Source of the DNA: an uncultured Verrucomicrobia subdivision 3 bacterium
Lineage (GTDB): Bacteria > Verrucomicrobiota > Verrucomicrobiia > Limisphaerales > UBA11358
Direction: 5' to 3'
DNA: 48,827 bases
Assembly: GCA_903820285.1 (NCBI GenBank)
Contig: CAIJGS010000220.1
Span: 1-48,827 of the forward strand
The position numbers and the translations under genes are program-made. Of this stretch, positions 41,539 through 48,827 are shown one piece after another. Positions within the stretch are counted from its first letter, which is position 1, and the number at the start of each line of letters is the position of its first letter. The notes under the pieces are model-generated. The model did no database searches. It had not been told where the DNA came from and saw only the letters and a program-made list of their open reading frames with translations.

Positions 41539-42087
41539 TTATTTCTGGATTGTGAAGTCAACCGTGTACTGCGTGGTTTCCCACATCAGCTTGATCACAC
41601 CGCCGCCAGCGGCACCCTTGGACACCGCCATGGTGAACTGATCCGCCGGCTTTTCGAGGTCGGTTTTTTTCAGGTCCACCCGCGCCAGGTCCTGGCTTTC
41701 GTCATATTGGGTGCCCCACTGGCCGATCTGCTTGTTGATGATCAGCTTGGCCGTGCCGTCTTCATTGGGCAGGGTATAGAGACTGTAAGCTCCGGCCGGT
41801 ACGGTGGTCTCACCGATTACCAGCGGCTTCTGGGTGATGAGCAGCGTGGCTTCATCCGAGCCGGTGCGCCAGACTTTGCCGTAGGGAACCAAGCCACCCC
41901 AGATCTTGCGTACTTCACCGGTCTTGGGGGCCTTGGTATAGGGGCGACCGTAAACAATGATCACACGGCTGCCGTCAATGGCACCACTGACGGTTTCATG
42001 CGGGCTGACGCGTTTTTGTTGGGCCATCAACGGCAGGCCGCCGAGGATGAGCAGGGTGAGAACTAAAAGGAATTTGATTCTATTCAT
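41539..42087 (-). CDS. DUF2911 protein, secreted
   Basis: A 182-residue protein with a signal peptide (MNRIKFLLVLTLLILGGLPL, then MAQ). The DUF2911 signature is complete: RVSPHETVSGAIDGSRVIIV, YGRPYTK, KIWGGLVPYGKVWRTGSDEA and KLIINKQIGQWGTQYD. DUF2911 proteins are small beta-sandwich proteins of unknown role exported by Bacteroidota, Verrucomicrobiota and Acidobacteriota. The length is full. The gene lies 48 bp downstream of a beta-propeller gene on the same strand, likely a two-gene unit. No catalytic residue is known. Confidence 0.92.
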   Translation of the reverse strand: MNRIKFLLVLTLLILGGLPLMAQQKRVSPHETVSGAIDGSRVIIVYGRPYTKAPKTGEVRKIWGGLVPYGKVWRTGSDEATLLITQKPLVIGETTVPAGAYSLYTLPNEDGTAKLIINKQIGQWGTQYDESQDLARVDLKKTDLEKPADQFTMAVSKGAAGGGVIKLMWETTQYTVDFTIQK

Positions 42088-42135
42088 AGGTTTAGGTTGG
42101 TGTTTAAGGGGTTGTACAGGAATTTTCCGAACCGG

Positions 42136-43218
42136 TCAACGGCCTACGACCAGAATATCCAGATATCCCGGACCGCCGCCCCGATTGCGACCGCCACCGC
42201 CGCGACGGGCTTCCCCGGCCGGTTGGTTGGTGGCCGGTGCCGCCACCACTGCCGGGGTGGCGTTGGTGCCCGGCAGCGGTTCGGTGGCAATGACGATGAT
42301 ATGGTTATTCTTGGTGTCCAGCGTACAGGTTTTGGCGCGGGCCTTGGTGGTCACGTTTTGTTCTACCTCAAATTCGGTCGGACTCTTTTCCTTGATTATG
42401 GTCAGGGTGCCATCGCCTTGGGAACTGAAGGCTTCCATGGTGGCAGAATTGAAGCCGCCGCCGTCCGTGCCGCGACCGATGGGCAGGGTTGTGAGGATCT
42501 TTCCGGTGTCAGCGTTTAGCACCACGCACGTCTGCGGCTCATGGCACATGGCAAAAAGAATATGGTTCTTTGCATCCAGTCCGAGGCCGCCCGGTCCACC
42601 GCCTTTGCCGGCGAGATCGTAATGGGCAGTCACCTTGAGGGAATTCGCATCCACCACGGCAATATTATCGCCATCTTCAATATCAATATAGACGTGGCCA
42701 TTGCCATCGCTGGCCGCCTGTTCGGGGCCGCCGCCGAGGTCAATTGTACCGGCAATTGAGCCATCCTTGCCGTCAATCACCGTCACGTTCGGTGATTGAT
42801 GACTGAGGACATAGATGCGTTCGGTCAAAGGTTCGAACAAAATGCCATCGGGCCGACCCTGCACATCAATCGTCTTGATGGTTTGGAGCGTCTTGGTATC
42901 CCACATCACGATGGGGCTGCTGCTACAAAAGCCATGGCCGGATTTGGGGTCCACCGCCACGCCGTGGGCGCGGGCGTTGGTGATGGAGCCGGTGGCTTTC
43001 AGCGTATCGAGATCGAACACCAGCACCTGATTGCCGCGCGGGATGTAAAGTTGACGGTCATCGTTGTCGGCATACACATAATCAATGCCGCCCGTTCCCA
43101 TGGTTTTGGTGGAATTGACGATTTTATACGGCCCGTCCTGGGCAAAGGAAAATGAAGGGAATATCGTTAAAGCACCCAGCACCAGCGTGCTGGCAAGAAT
43201 CAGTTGGGGGGTCTTCAT
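42136..43218 (-). CDS. YncE-like seven-bladed beta-propeller protein, secreted
   Basis: A 360-residue protein with a signal peptide (ILASTLVLGALTIFPSFSFA). Repeats of the YVTN/YncE kind fill residues about 35-310: TLKATGSITNARAHGVAVDP, RIYVLSHQSPNVTVIDGKDG and NIAVVDANSLKVTAHYDL. The C-terminus is low complexity, rich in Ala, Pro, Gly and Arg (RRGGGGRNRGGGPG). Such propellers bind ligands or proteins in the periplasm; no enzyme activity is implied. It is upstream of the DUF2911 gene and separated from the SDR gene by a long hairpin. Confidence 0.85.
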   Translation of the reverse strand: MKTPQLILASTLVLGALTIFPSFSFAQDGPYKIVNSTKTMGTGGIDYVYADNDDRQLYIPRGNQVLVFDLDTLKATGSITNARAHGVAVDPKSGHGFCSSSPIVMWDTKTLQTIKTIDVQGRPDGILFEPLTERIYVLSHQSPNVTVIDGKDGSIAGTIDLGGGPEQAASDGNGHVYIDIEDGDNIAVVDANSLKVTAHYDLAGKGGGPGGLGLDAKNHILFAMCHEPQTCVVLNADTGKILTTLPIGRGTDGGGFNSATMEAFSSQGDGTLTIIKEKSPTEFEVEQNVTTKARAKTCTLDTKNNHIIVIATEPLPGTNATPAVVAAPATNQPAGEARRGGGGRNRGGGPGYLDILVVGR

Positions 43219-43258
43219 TTTTGGGTTGGTGAAAATGATACGAGCTATAGACGTTGCC

Positions 43259-43296
43259 GGCCGGCAGCTGGTTACGGAATTGACCAGCCGCCGGCC
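43259..43296. other. 14-bp-stem hairpin between SDR and propeller genes
   Basis: GGCCGGCAGCTGGT (43259-43272) pairs with ACCAGCCGCCGGCC (43283-43296) apart from one A-C mismatch, around a 10-nt loop. It lies downstream of the SDR stop and 41 bp upstream of the propeller ATG on the minus strand. No U-tract follows on either strand, so intrinsic termination is doubtful. It may separate two transcription units or stabilise mRNA. Confidence 0.45.
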
Positions 43297-43321
43297 GCGT
43301 TAATCCGCCAGCCAAACTGAC

Positions 43322-44089
43322 TCAAAGGCCGGGGCTGCTTTGCATGATGCCGCCATCGGCGAAGATGGTCGTTGCGGTCATATAACTCGCCCCATCGCCG
43401 GCCAGAAAAGCCACCAGGCTGGCAATTTCTTCCGGCCGGGCCATGCGGCCCAGCGGGATGGCATTGTTCAACTTCTGCAGCAGTTCCGGGCTTTGCATGG
43501 TCGAGAGATTGATGGGGGTGGCCACTGCGCCGGGGCCAACCCCCACCACCAGGATGTTATGCGGTGCGAGCTCCACGCCGGCCGTGCGGGTGAGCATGCG
43601 CATGCCACCTTTCGAGAGGCAGTAGGCGGTGTTCCCGGGCATCGGCCAGTCTTCGTGCACGGAGGTGATGTTGATGATGCGGCCTCCGCCTCCCTGCTTG
43701 ATCATCTGTTGCGCGGCGAGTTGCGTGCCGAAAAAGGCACTCTTGAGATTGATGGCGAGCACCTTTTCATATTGCTGCTCCGTGGTATCGAGAATGGAGG
43801 TGCGCGTTTCGATGCCGGCGTTGTTGACCATGATGTCCACCCGGCCGAATTCCTTGACCGCCGTGGCGATCAGGTTTTCCAATTCGGCCACCTGGCTGAC
43901 GTCGGCTTTCACGCCAATGGCGCAATCACCCAGGTCGCGGACCTGCTTTTCCAGCGCCTCGGTGGCCTCGGGATGGGCCACGTAATCAATGACGATGTTG
44001 GCGCCCTGCCGCGCCAGTTCCAGGACAATGGCCAGACCGATGCCGCTATTGCCACCGGTAACGATGGCGACTTTGCCTTTCAGATTCAT
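43322..44089 (-). CDS. SDR-family oxidoreductase, glucose 1-dehydrogenase-like
   Basis: A 255-residue short-chain dehydrogenase. Cofactor motif TGGNSGIG (11-18), NNAG (89-92), and catalytic S143, Y156 and K160 (YCLSK) are all present. The GIETRTSILDTT region and IFADGGIMQSSPGL C-terminus are like bacterial glucose 1-dehydrogenases, which oxidise glucose to gluconolactone with NAD(P)+. Substrate assignment within SDRs is unreliable, so this is a family call. It is 36 bp downstream of an MFS gene and is the last member of a sugar cassette with a GMC oxidoreductase and a GH63-like glucosidase. Confidence 0.85.
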   Translation of the reverse strand: MNLKGKVAIVTGGNSGIGLAIVLELARQGANIVIDYVAHPEATEALEKQVRDLGDCAIGVKADVSQVAELENLIATAVKEFGRVDIMVNNAGIETRTSILDTTEQQYEKVLAINLKSAFFGTQLAAQQMIKQGGGGRIINITSVHEDWPMPGNTAYCLSKGGMRMLTRTAGVELAPHNILVVGVGPGAVATPINLSTMQSPELLQKLNNAIPLGRMARPEEIASLVAFLAGDGASYMTATTIFADGGIMQSSPGL

Positions 44090-44125
44090 AATGTTTTCCT
44101 TTTATCTGTGAGGTTGAGGTTGGGA

Positions 44126-45349
44126 TTAGATTTTGGTTTGGTGCGAAGAAAGCTGGCCGGCCGGCGTGGTTTCCGGCCGTACGACCACGAAGGACAGTGT
44201 GGACAGCGCCAGGGCGACAACGGCGGTTCCGCCATAAATGACGTTCAGGTTCAAACCGGCGCCGGTTTGTAACGGGCCGACTCCGAACGCGGCGAGGCCA
44301 TATCCGATCTGGTAGAAAGCGATCAATCCGCCGGCCACCGACCCGGCCATGGCGGTCAGTTCTTTCTGGCCAAAACTGATGGTCAGGGGCAGCAAGGCGG
44401 AACATCCCAAGCCTGCCAGCGCAAAGGCCAGCAAGCCGGGGAGAGCTGCGGTTTTGGGCAGGCAGGCACTGAGAATAAACGCCCCGGTCACCACCAAGGG
44501 CAACACCCGGCAAACCAGCGTTTCAGGAAACCAGTGTTCGAGGGCGGCAAACAAAATGCGACCGACGGTGACCATCGCCCAAAATACCGTCAAGGCCAGC
44601 GCGGCCAGGGTGGTGCTCGCGCCAAATTGTTTGGTCATATAGAGCGCGGCCCAATTGCCATTCATGGTCTCGCACACGCCATAGAGCAAGGCAAACAGGG
44701 CGAAAATCCAGAAACGCGCGGGAATTTTCATTTTGCCCCCGGTTACGGATGCGGCGGTTCCGGGTGGAGCATCGGCCTGCAGCGGTTGTTTGAGGCTGAA
44801 TAGCATCAATCCTAAGATTAACCCGCCGACGAGCACTGGCAGTCCCCACCAGATACCAAGTCTTACAAACACGGCAATGAATACGGGTGCCAGCGCGGTG
44901 CCCAATCCAAGCAACGCGTTTAATCCCAGCACCGCGCGGTCCACCTGCTGCGGAAAAAAGGCGGCGGCAAAGGTATTCAGCGCCGGCACGGTAAATCCGA
45001 ATCCCACGCCCATGCACGTGGTAGCCAGGAGTAAAATCCCATAGGCAAGGCTATGTTGGTGCATCACGAAACGGCTCAATACCAGCAGTGCCATCGCCAG
45101 CCAGTTCGCGCCCAGACCCAGCAGATAAATGCGTTTGGCCCCCAGCCGCCGCGTCAGCCCCGCGCCGAGCAGCGAGGCTACGATGGCCAGAATCGCCTGC
45201 GGGATGAACATGCCGCCATATTCCGTGTTCGACAGACCGTAGTCGGCGGCGCTGGTAAATACCGCACTCGCCGCCGGGAAGGTGACCAGCGCGATGCCCT
45301 GGATCACTCCGGCAACGTACACAGTGGCGATTTCGGTGCGTTCAGCCAT
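44126..45349 (-). CDS. MFS transporter
   Basis: A 407-residue major facilitator superfamily carrier with about 12 predicted helices. The opening segment is TVYVAGVIQGIALVTFPAAS. GLTRRLGAKRIYLLGLGANW is the loop 2-3 MFS motif. A hydrophilic central loop (about 190-215) separates the halves, and the second half has YMTKQFGASTTLAALALTVF. No substrate-specific motif is recognised. It is 12 bp downstream of the GMC gene and 36 bp before the SDR gene, so uptake of the sugar released by the glucosidase is a natural guess. The stretch QLSSHQTKI ends the protein. Confidence 0.88.
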   Translation of the reverse strand: MAERTEIATVYVAGVIQGIALVTFPAASAVFTSAADYGLSNTEYGGMFIPQAILAIVASLLGAGLTRRLGAKRIYLLGLGANWLAMALLVLSRFVMHQHSLAYGILLLATTCMGVGFGFTVPALNTFAAAFFPQQVDRAVLGLNALLGLGTALAPVFIAVFVRLGIWWGLPVLVGGLILGLMLFSLKQPLQADAPPGTAASVTGGKMKIPARFWIFALFALLYGVCETMNGNWAALYMTKQFGASTTLAALALTVFWAMVTVGRILFAALEHWFPETLVCRVLPLVVTGAFILSACLPKTAALPGLLAFALAGLGCSALLPLTISFGQKELTAMAGSVAGGLIAFYQIGYGLAAFGVGPLQTGAGLNLNVIYGGTAVVALALSTLSFVVVRPETTPAGQLSSHQTKI

Positions 45350-45361
45350 CGTTCAGGTTTC

Positions 45362-46900
45362 CTATTTTAGCCGTTCCAGCAGGTGGTCGCCCACGCGCAA
45401 GGCGTTGGCAATGGCTGTCAGTGAGGGATTCACCGCGCCGATGCTGGGAAAAAAGCTGGTGTCCACCACATAGAGATTGTCGAGCTCGTGGGCCCGGCAG
45501 TTCACATCCAGCACGGAACTTTGCGGATCGGTGCCGAACCGGCAGGTGCCGGACTGATGGCCCACCCCGGCCACCGGGATGTGTTTCCCCAGGTAAAGGT
45601 TGTTGGGGATGAGATGCGGATGCAGGTCCAGATGTTCCAGCAGGCCTTGCAGTTTTTTCCGCAACCGGTCAATCGGTTCGATATTGGTAAATTCGTAATG
45701 CAACCGGATTTGACCTTGGGAATTCAGGGTTACGCGGTTTTGGGGCAGCGGCAGATCCTCGCCGGTCAGCCAGAAATCCACCGCGTGCCGCCCCATCTGG
45801 TCCAGCGTAAAACCGGGCGCAAACTTGGGGGCATCAGCCTGGAACATCGGCCCTTTGGATTTGCCAATCATCTGAATGTTGCCCAGCGGAAATTCATAGT
45901 CCGGTGCGCCGAAGTAGTAGTCATTCACCGAAAGTGTCTTTTGGAAGATGGTCGGGTTTTCGCGCCGCGAAAGGGCGACCAAGGCGATGGCGTTATGGAA
46001 CATGTAATTGCGCCCCACCATGTCCGAGCCGTTGGCGAGCCCGCGCGGATGCCGGTCGTTCGCCGACATCAGCAGCAACCGGGCGGAATTGGCGGCACCG
46101 CAGGCGACCACAACGATGCCGCCCGTGAATGCTTCCGTTTGTCCGTTGCGGTCAACGACGACCTTGGTTACTTCCCGGCCGCTGGGGCTGGTTTCCAGCC
46201 GCCGGACTTCGGCATTGGTCAGTAGCGTCACATTCGGGTATTGCAGCGCGGGCCGCACGGCGATCACTTCAGCATCGGCCTTGGCGTGAACGAGACAGGG
46301 AAAGCCATCGCACGTATCACAACGGATGCAGCGGCTCACCGCCATGTCCGCCTCGTTCAGCAAAATGCCAGTGGGCGCATACGCCGGATGACAGCCGGCC
46401 CGTTTCAAGCCGTCCACAATTTCCTGAATTCGCGGCTCATGACTGACCGGCGGAAACGGATAAGGAGCGCTGGCGGGTGGATCGGTGGGGTCATCGCCCC
46501 GCCGGCCGTGGACGTTATAGAGCCGCTCGGCCTGGGTGTAGTAAGGTTCCAGGTCTTCGTAACGGATCGGCCAGTCGGGCGTCAGGCCATCGGCGGTGCG
46601 GTGGGCGGTGAAATCCTCCCGCCGCAGCCGGAACAAAGCCGCGCCATACATTTTGGTGGCGCCGCCCACGAAGTAATGCGAGCCGGGCTGGAATGGCTGG
46701 TCATGGTTGTCATGCCAGGTATCCGGCGACACGTACCGGTTTTTCACAAACACCTCGGTGGCATCCCAGTTTGGTTTTTCCCGGGGAAGATAATCGCCCC
46801 GCTCCAGAATGAGAATGCTTTTGCCGGCCGGCGCCAGCTTGAGCGCGAGCGTGCCGCCGCCGGCACCGCTGCCAATGATGATGATGTCGTAGTGGCTCAT
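45362..46900 (-). CDS. GMC-family FAD-dependent oxidoreductase
   Basis: A 512-residue flavoenzyme of the glucose-methanol-choline family. The FAD motif is IIIGSGAGGGTLALKLA (6-22) with ILERGDYLP. A cysteine cluster, RCIRCDTCDGFPCLVHAKAD, is typical of this bacterial subgroup. The C-terminal catalytic region has the conserved His in GVGHQSGTCRFG and the Asn in GAVNPSLTAIANALRVGDH. It has no evident signal peptide. It probably oxidises a sugar or sugar derivative; the acceptor is unknown. It is separated by 6 bp from the glucosidase upstream and by 12 bp from the MFS gene downstream, so co-transcription is very likely. Confidence 0.92.
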   Translation of the reverse strand: MSHYDIIIIGSGAGGGTLALKLAPAGKSILILERGDYLPREKPNWDATEVFVKNRYVSPDTWHDNHDQPFQPGSHYFVGGATKMYGAALFRLRREDFTAHRTADGLTPDWPIRYEDLEPYYTQAERLYNVHGRRGDDPTDPPASAPYPFPPVSHEPRIQEIVDGLKRAGCHPAYAPTGILLNEADMAVSRCIRCDTCDGFPCLVHAKADAEVIAVRPALQYPNVTLLTNAEVRRLETSPSGREVTKVVVDRNGQTEAFTGGIVVVACGAANSARLLLMSANDRHPRGLANGSDMVGRNYMFHNAIALVALSRRENPTIFQKTLSVNDYYFGAPDYEFPLGNIQMIGKSKGPMFQADAPKFAPGFTLDQMGRHAVDFWLTGEDLPLPQNRVTLNSQGQIRLHYEFTNIEPIDRLRKKLQGLLEHLDLHPHLIPNNLYLGKHIPVAGVGHQSGTCRFGTDPQSSVLDVNCRAHELDNLYVVDTSFFPSIGAVNPSLTAIANALRVGDHLLERLK

Positions 46901-46906
46901 GTGGGA

Positions 46907-48827
46907 TTAAACGGAAACGGGTTTTTTATGGGGCCGCAGCAGGCGGGCCACCAGGCCGGTCCACCCGGTCTGGTGCGAGGCGCCTACACCGTGCCCGGTG
47001 TCGCCGTGAAAATATTCATGGAACAGCACGTAATCCTTGAAATGCGGGTCGCCGGCCAGTTTGGGGTGATATTTTAAAACAGGCCGCTGACCATCCGCAC
47101 CCTGGAGAAACAGGGTGGTCAGCCGGCGGGTGAGTTCAGCGGCCACCTCGCCGAGGGTGATGAATTTTCCGGAGCCGGCCGGGCATTCCACTTTGAAATC
47201 ATCACCATAGTAGTGATCAAACCGCTGGAGCGACTCAATGAGCAGATAATTGAGCGGCATCCAGACGGGCCCGCGCCAGTTGGAATTGCCGCCAAACAGA
47301 CGGCTGCGCGATTCGCCCGGCCAGTAACCGACTTCGTAAGTCTGGCCCCCGGTCGCATAAAAATAGGGTGCTTGTTCATGCACCTTGGAGAGGGACCGCA
47401 CCCCCTGACCGGAGAGAAACTGTGTTTCATCCAGCATCCGGCGGAGCAGCGCTTTCATCCGGTGCCCGCGCAGCAGGGAAAGCAGCCGGCGGTCGCCGGT
47501 GCCACCTTCACGCCAGTCCGAGATCAGACAGGCGAGTTGCGGCCGGTGTTTCAGATACCATTCCATGCGGGCGGAGAAGTCCGGCAATTGTTGCAACACC
47601 GCCGGTTCCACCACCTCCACTGCGAGCAGGGGAATCAGTCCGACGATGGATTGGATTTTCATGGGCACGTTGCCCCCGTCCGGCAGATTCAAATGATCGT
47701 AATAAAACTGGTCCGGTTCGTCCCACAAGCCGAGCGCCTCCTCGCCTACGCCATTGATGGCGCCGGCAATGGCCAGGAAATGTTCAAAAAACTTGGTGGC
47801 GATGTCTTCGTAAACGTGATCGTGCGCGGCCAGTTCCAGGGCAATGTGCAGAAGGTTGAGACAATACATGGCCATCCAGCTCGTGCCGTCCGCCTGGCTG
47901 AGATAGCCGCCGGTGGGCAGCGGCTTGCTGCGGTCGAAACAGCCGATGTTGTCGAGGCCGAGAAAGCCGCCCTGAAAAATATTCCGGCCCTGTTCATCCT
48001 TGCGATTGACCCACCAGGTAAAATTGAGCAGCATTTTTTGAAACACGCGCTCCAGAAAGGCCAGGTCCCCGGCATCCTCCGGGTTGGTTTCCCGGCGTTG
48101 ACGGCGGTCAATTTGAAATACCCGGAAGGTTGCCCAGGCATGGACCGGCGGGTTCACATCACCAAAGGCCCATTCGTAGGCCGGCAACTGGCCATTCGGG
48201 TGCATATACCATTCGCGGGCCAGCAGGATGAGCTGGGACTTGGCGAATTCCGGGTCAATGTCGGCAAAGGCGACACAATGAAAAGCGAGATCCCAGGCCG
48301 CAAACCAGGGATATTCCCACTTGTCGGGCATCGAAATGATCTCTGCGTTGTTCAGATGCTTCCATTCACTGTTGCGCGCATGTTTGCGCTCGGGTGGCGG
48401 CGGTGGCTGGGCCGGATCACCTTGCAACCACGCGGCCACATCATAATGGAAAAACTGTTTGCTCCAGATCATGCCCGCATACGCCTGGCGTTGCACCAGC
48501 CGGGCATCGGGATCGTTTAGCTCCGCCTGCAAGGCCGCGTAAAATTCATCCGCTTCATGGCGGCAGCGGCTGAAGACGGTGTCGAAGTCAGCCCACGGTT
48601 TGCCGGCGGTTGCCTGGCCTGATGGAGTAAGCCGCAATTTCACCGTGGCCGAGCCACCGGCGGGCACGGTTAATTCGTAAAGGGCGCCGGCTTTGGTTCC
48701 GGTCTGGGCGGGATTTACCGCCGCCTTATTGCCATGGACGATGTATTCGTGAAAGGCGTCTTTGAAAAAACCGGCGGCTGTGGACTGGCCATAGAGTCGG
48801 CGGACATTGGTCTCATTATCGCAGAAC
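46907..48827 (-). CDS. GH63-like (MGH1-type) glucosidase, N-terminus cut by right window edge
   Basis: Although an in-frame GTG exists at 48667, the frame stays open to the window end. The extra segment (CDNETNVRRLYG, FKDAFHEYIVHG, AVNPAQTGTKAGALY) matches what precedes this region in long bacterial glucosidases, so the true start is outside. About 640 residues are seen of a protein that is normally near 900. The (alpha/alpha)6 barrel carries QLPAYEWAFGDVNPPVHAWA, with a probable catalytic acid Glu, and HEYFHGDTGHGVGASHQTGW. It is a clan GG glycoside hydrolase acting on alpha-glucosides; mannosylglycerate or glucosylglycerate hydrolysis is possible. It heads the cassette with GMC, MFS and SDR genes. 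Confidence 0.9.
   Translation of the reverse strand, partial: FCDNETNVRRLYGQSTAAGFFKDAFHEYIVHGNKAAVNPAQTGTKAGALYELTVPAGGSATVKLRLTPSGQATAGKPWADFDTVFSRCRHEADEFYAALQAELNDPDARLVQRQAYAGMIWSKQFFHYDVAAWLQGDPAQPPPPPERKHARNSEWKHLNNAEIISMPDKWEYPWFAAWDLAFHCVAFADIDPEFAKSQLILLAREWYMHPNGQLPAYEWAFGDVNPPVHAWATFRVFQIDRRQRRETNPEDAGDLAFLERVFQKMLLNFTWWVNRKDEQGRNIFQGGFLGLDNIGCFDRSKPLPTGGYLSQADGTSWMAMYCLNLLHIALELAAHDHVYEDIATKFFEHFLAIAGAINGVGEEALGLWDEPDQFYYDHLNLPDGGNVPMKIQSIVGLIPLLAVEVVEPAVLQQLPDFSARMEWYLKHRPQLACLISDWREGGTGDRRLLSLLRGHRMKALLRRMLDETQFLSGQGVRSLSKVHEQAPYFYATGGQTYEVGYWPGESRSRLFGGNSNWRGPVWMPLNYLLIESLQRFDHYYGDDFKVECPAGSGKFITLGEVAAELTRRLTTLFLQGADGQRPVLKYHPKLAGDPHFKDYVLFHEYFHGDTGHGVGASHQTGWTGLVARLLRPHKKPVSV

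Noticed and set aside
48665-48667. GTG at 48667 as the start of the glucosidase gene
   Set aside because: The frame is open to the window end, and the upstream codons encode conserved glucosidase-like sequence, so the gene continues beyond the window.

Overview
The window looks like a chromosomal segment of a Verrucomicrobiota bacterium, probably Limisphaerales/Pedosphaera-like. This is inferred from gene content, not from a search. Indicators are pseudopilins with the [24 protein letters not shown] leader type, giant secreted proteins built from autotransporter-associated beta-strand (PATR) repeats, several secreted glycoside hydrolases, DUF3472 and DUF2911 proteins, bacillithiol genes, and dispersed intergenic repeats. 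Coding GC is high throughout. I saw no tRNA, rRNA, CRISPR array or transposase gene.

Layout. (1) 1-5382, minus: a sensing and degradation operon with a 13-blade-motif propeller histidine kinase, a NarL/LuxR-type response regulator and a GH2 beta-galactosidase cut by the left edge. (2) 5383-6624: a 1.2-kb gene-free tract full of dispersed repeats. (3) 6625-8622, plus: a secreted clan GH-D (alpha-galactosidase-like) enzyme ending in a strong terminator. (4) 8623-9109: a second repeat-rich spacer. It is followed by a small unknown membrane protein and two giant secreted proteins of 1781 and about 2922 residues. (5) 24208-27316: an AT-rich spacer with an inverted-repeat element, a frameshifted pseudopilin, an intact pseudopilin and a small lipoprotein. 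(6) 27604-34436, plus: threonine catabolism (tdh, kbl) with a cysteine-synthase-like gene, a DUF3472 protein and a second GH-D-like enzyme between them. (7) 34470-41426, minus: a very tightly packed operon, PIG-L deacetylase, 50-residue membrane peptide, sodium:solute symporter, a short BshC-like protein, bshB1 and bshA. (8) 41539-43218, minus: a DUF2911 protein and a YncE-like beta-propeller. (9) 43322-48827, minus: a sugar cassette of GH63-like glucosidase (cut by the right edge), GMC oxidoreductase, MFS transporter and SDR dehydrogenase.

How the genes may work together. The left and right ends both serve carbohydrate sensing, hydrolysis and oxidation. The centre encodes cell-surface architecture. 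The bacillithiol operon is the most interesting part. It holds the two recognisable biosynthetic enzymes, BshA and BshB1, plus a 257-residue protein with three landmarks of the much longer cysteine ligase BshC. A secreted deacetylase and a symporter with a tiny membrane partner are translationally coupled upstream, so I propose a combined synthesis and salvage unit for the thiol. A second notable signal is an 18-nt ungapped motif, yTCMCCCNWWTGTGGTAT, found upstream of four plus-strand genes and of unknown function.
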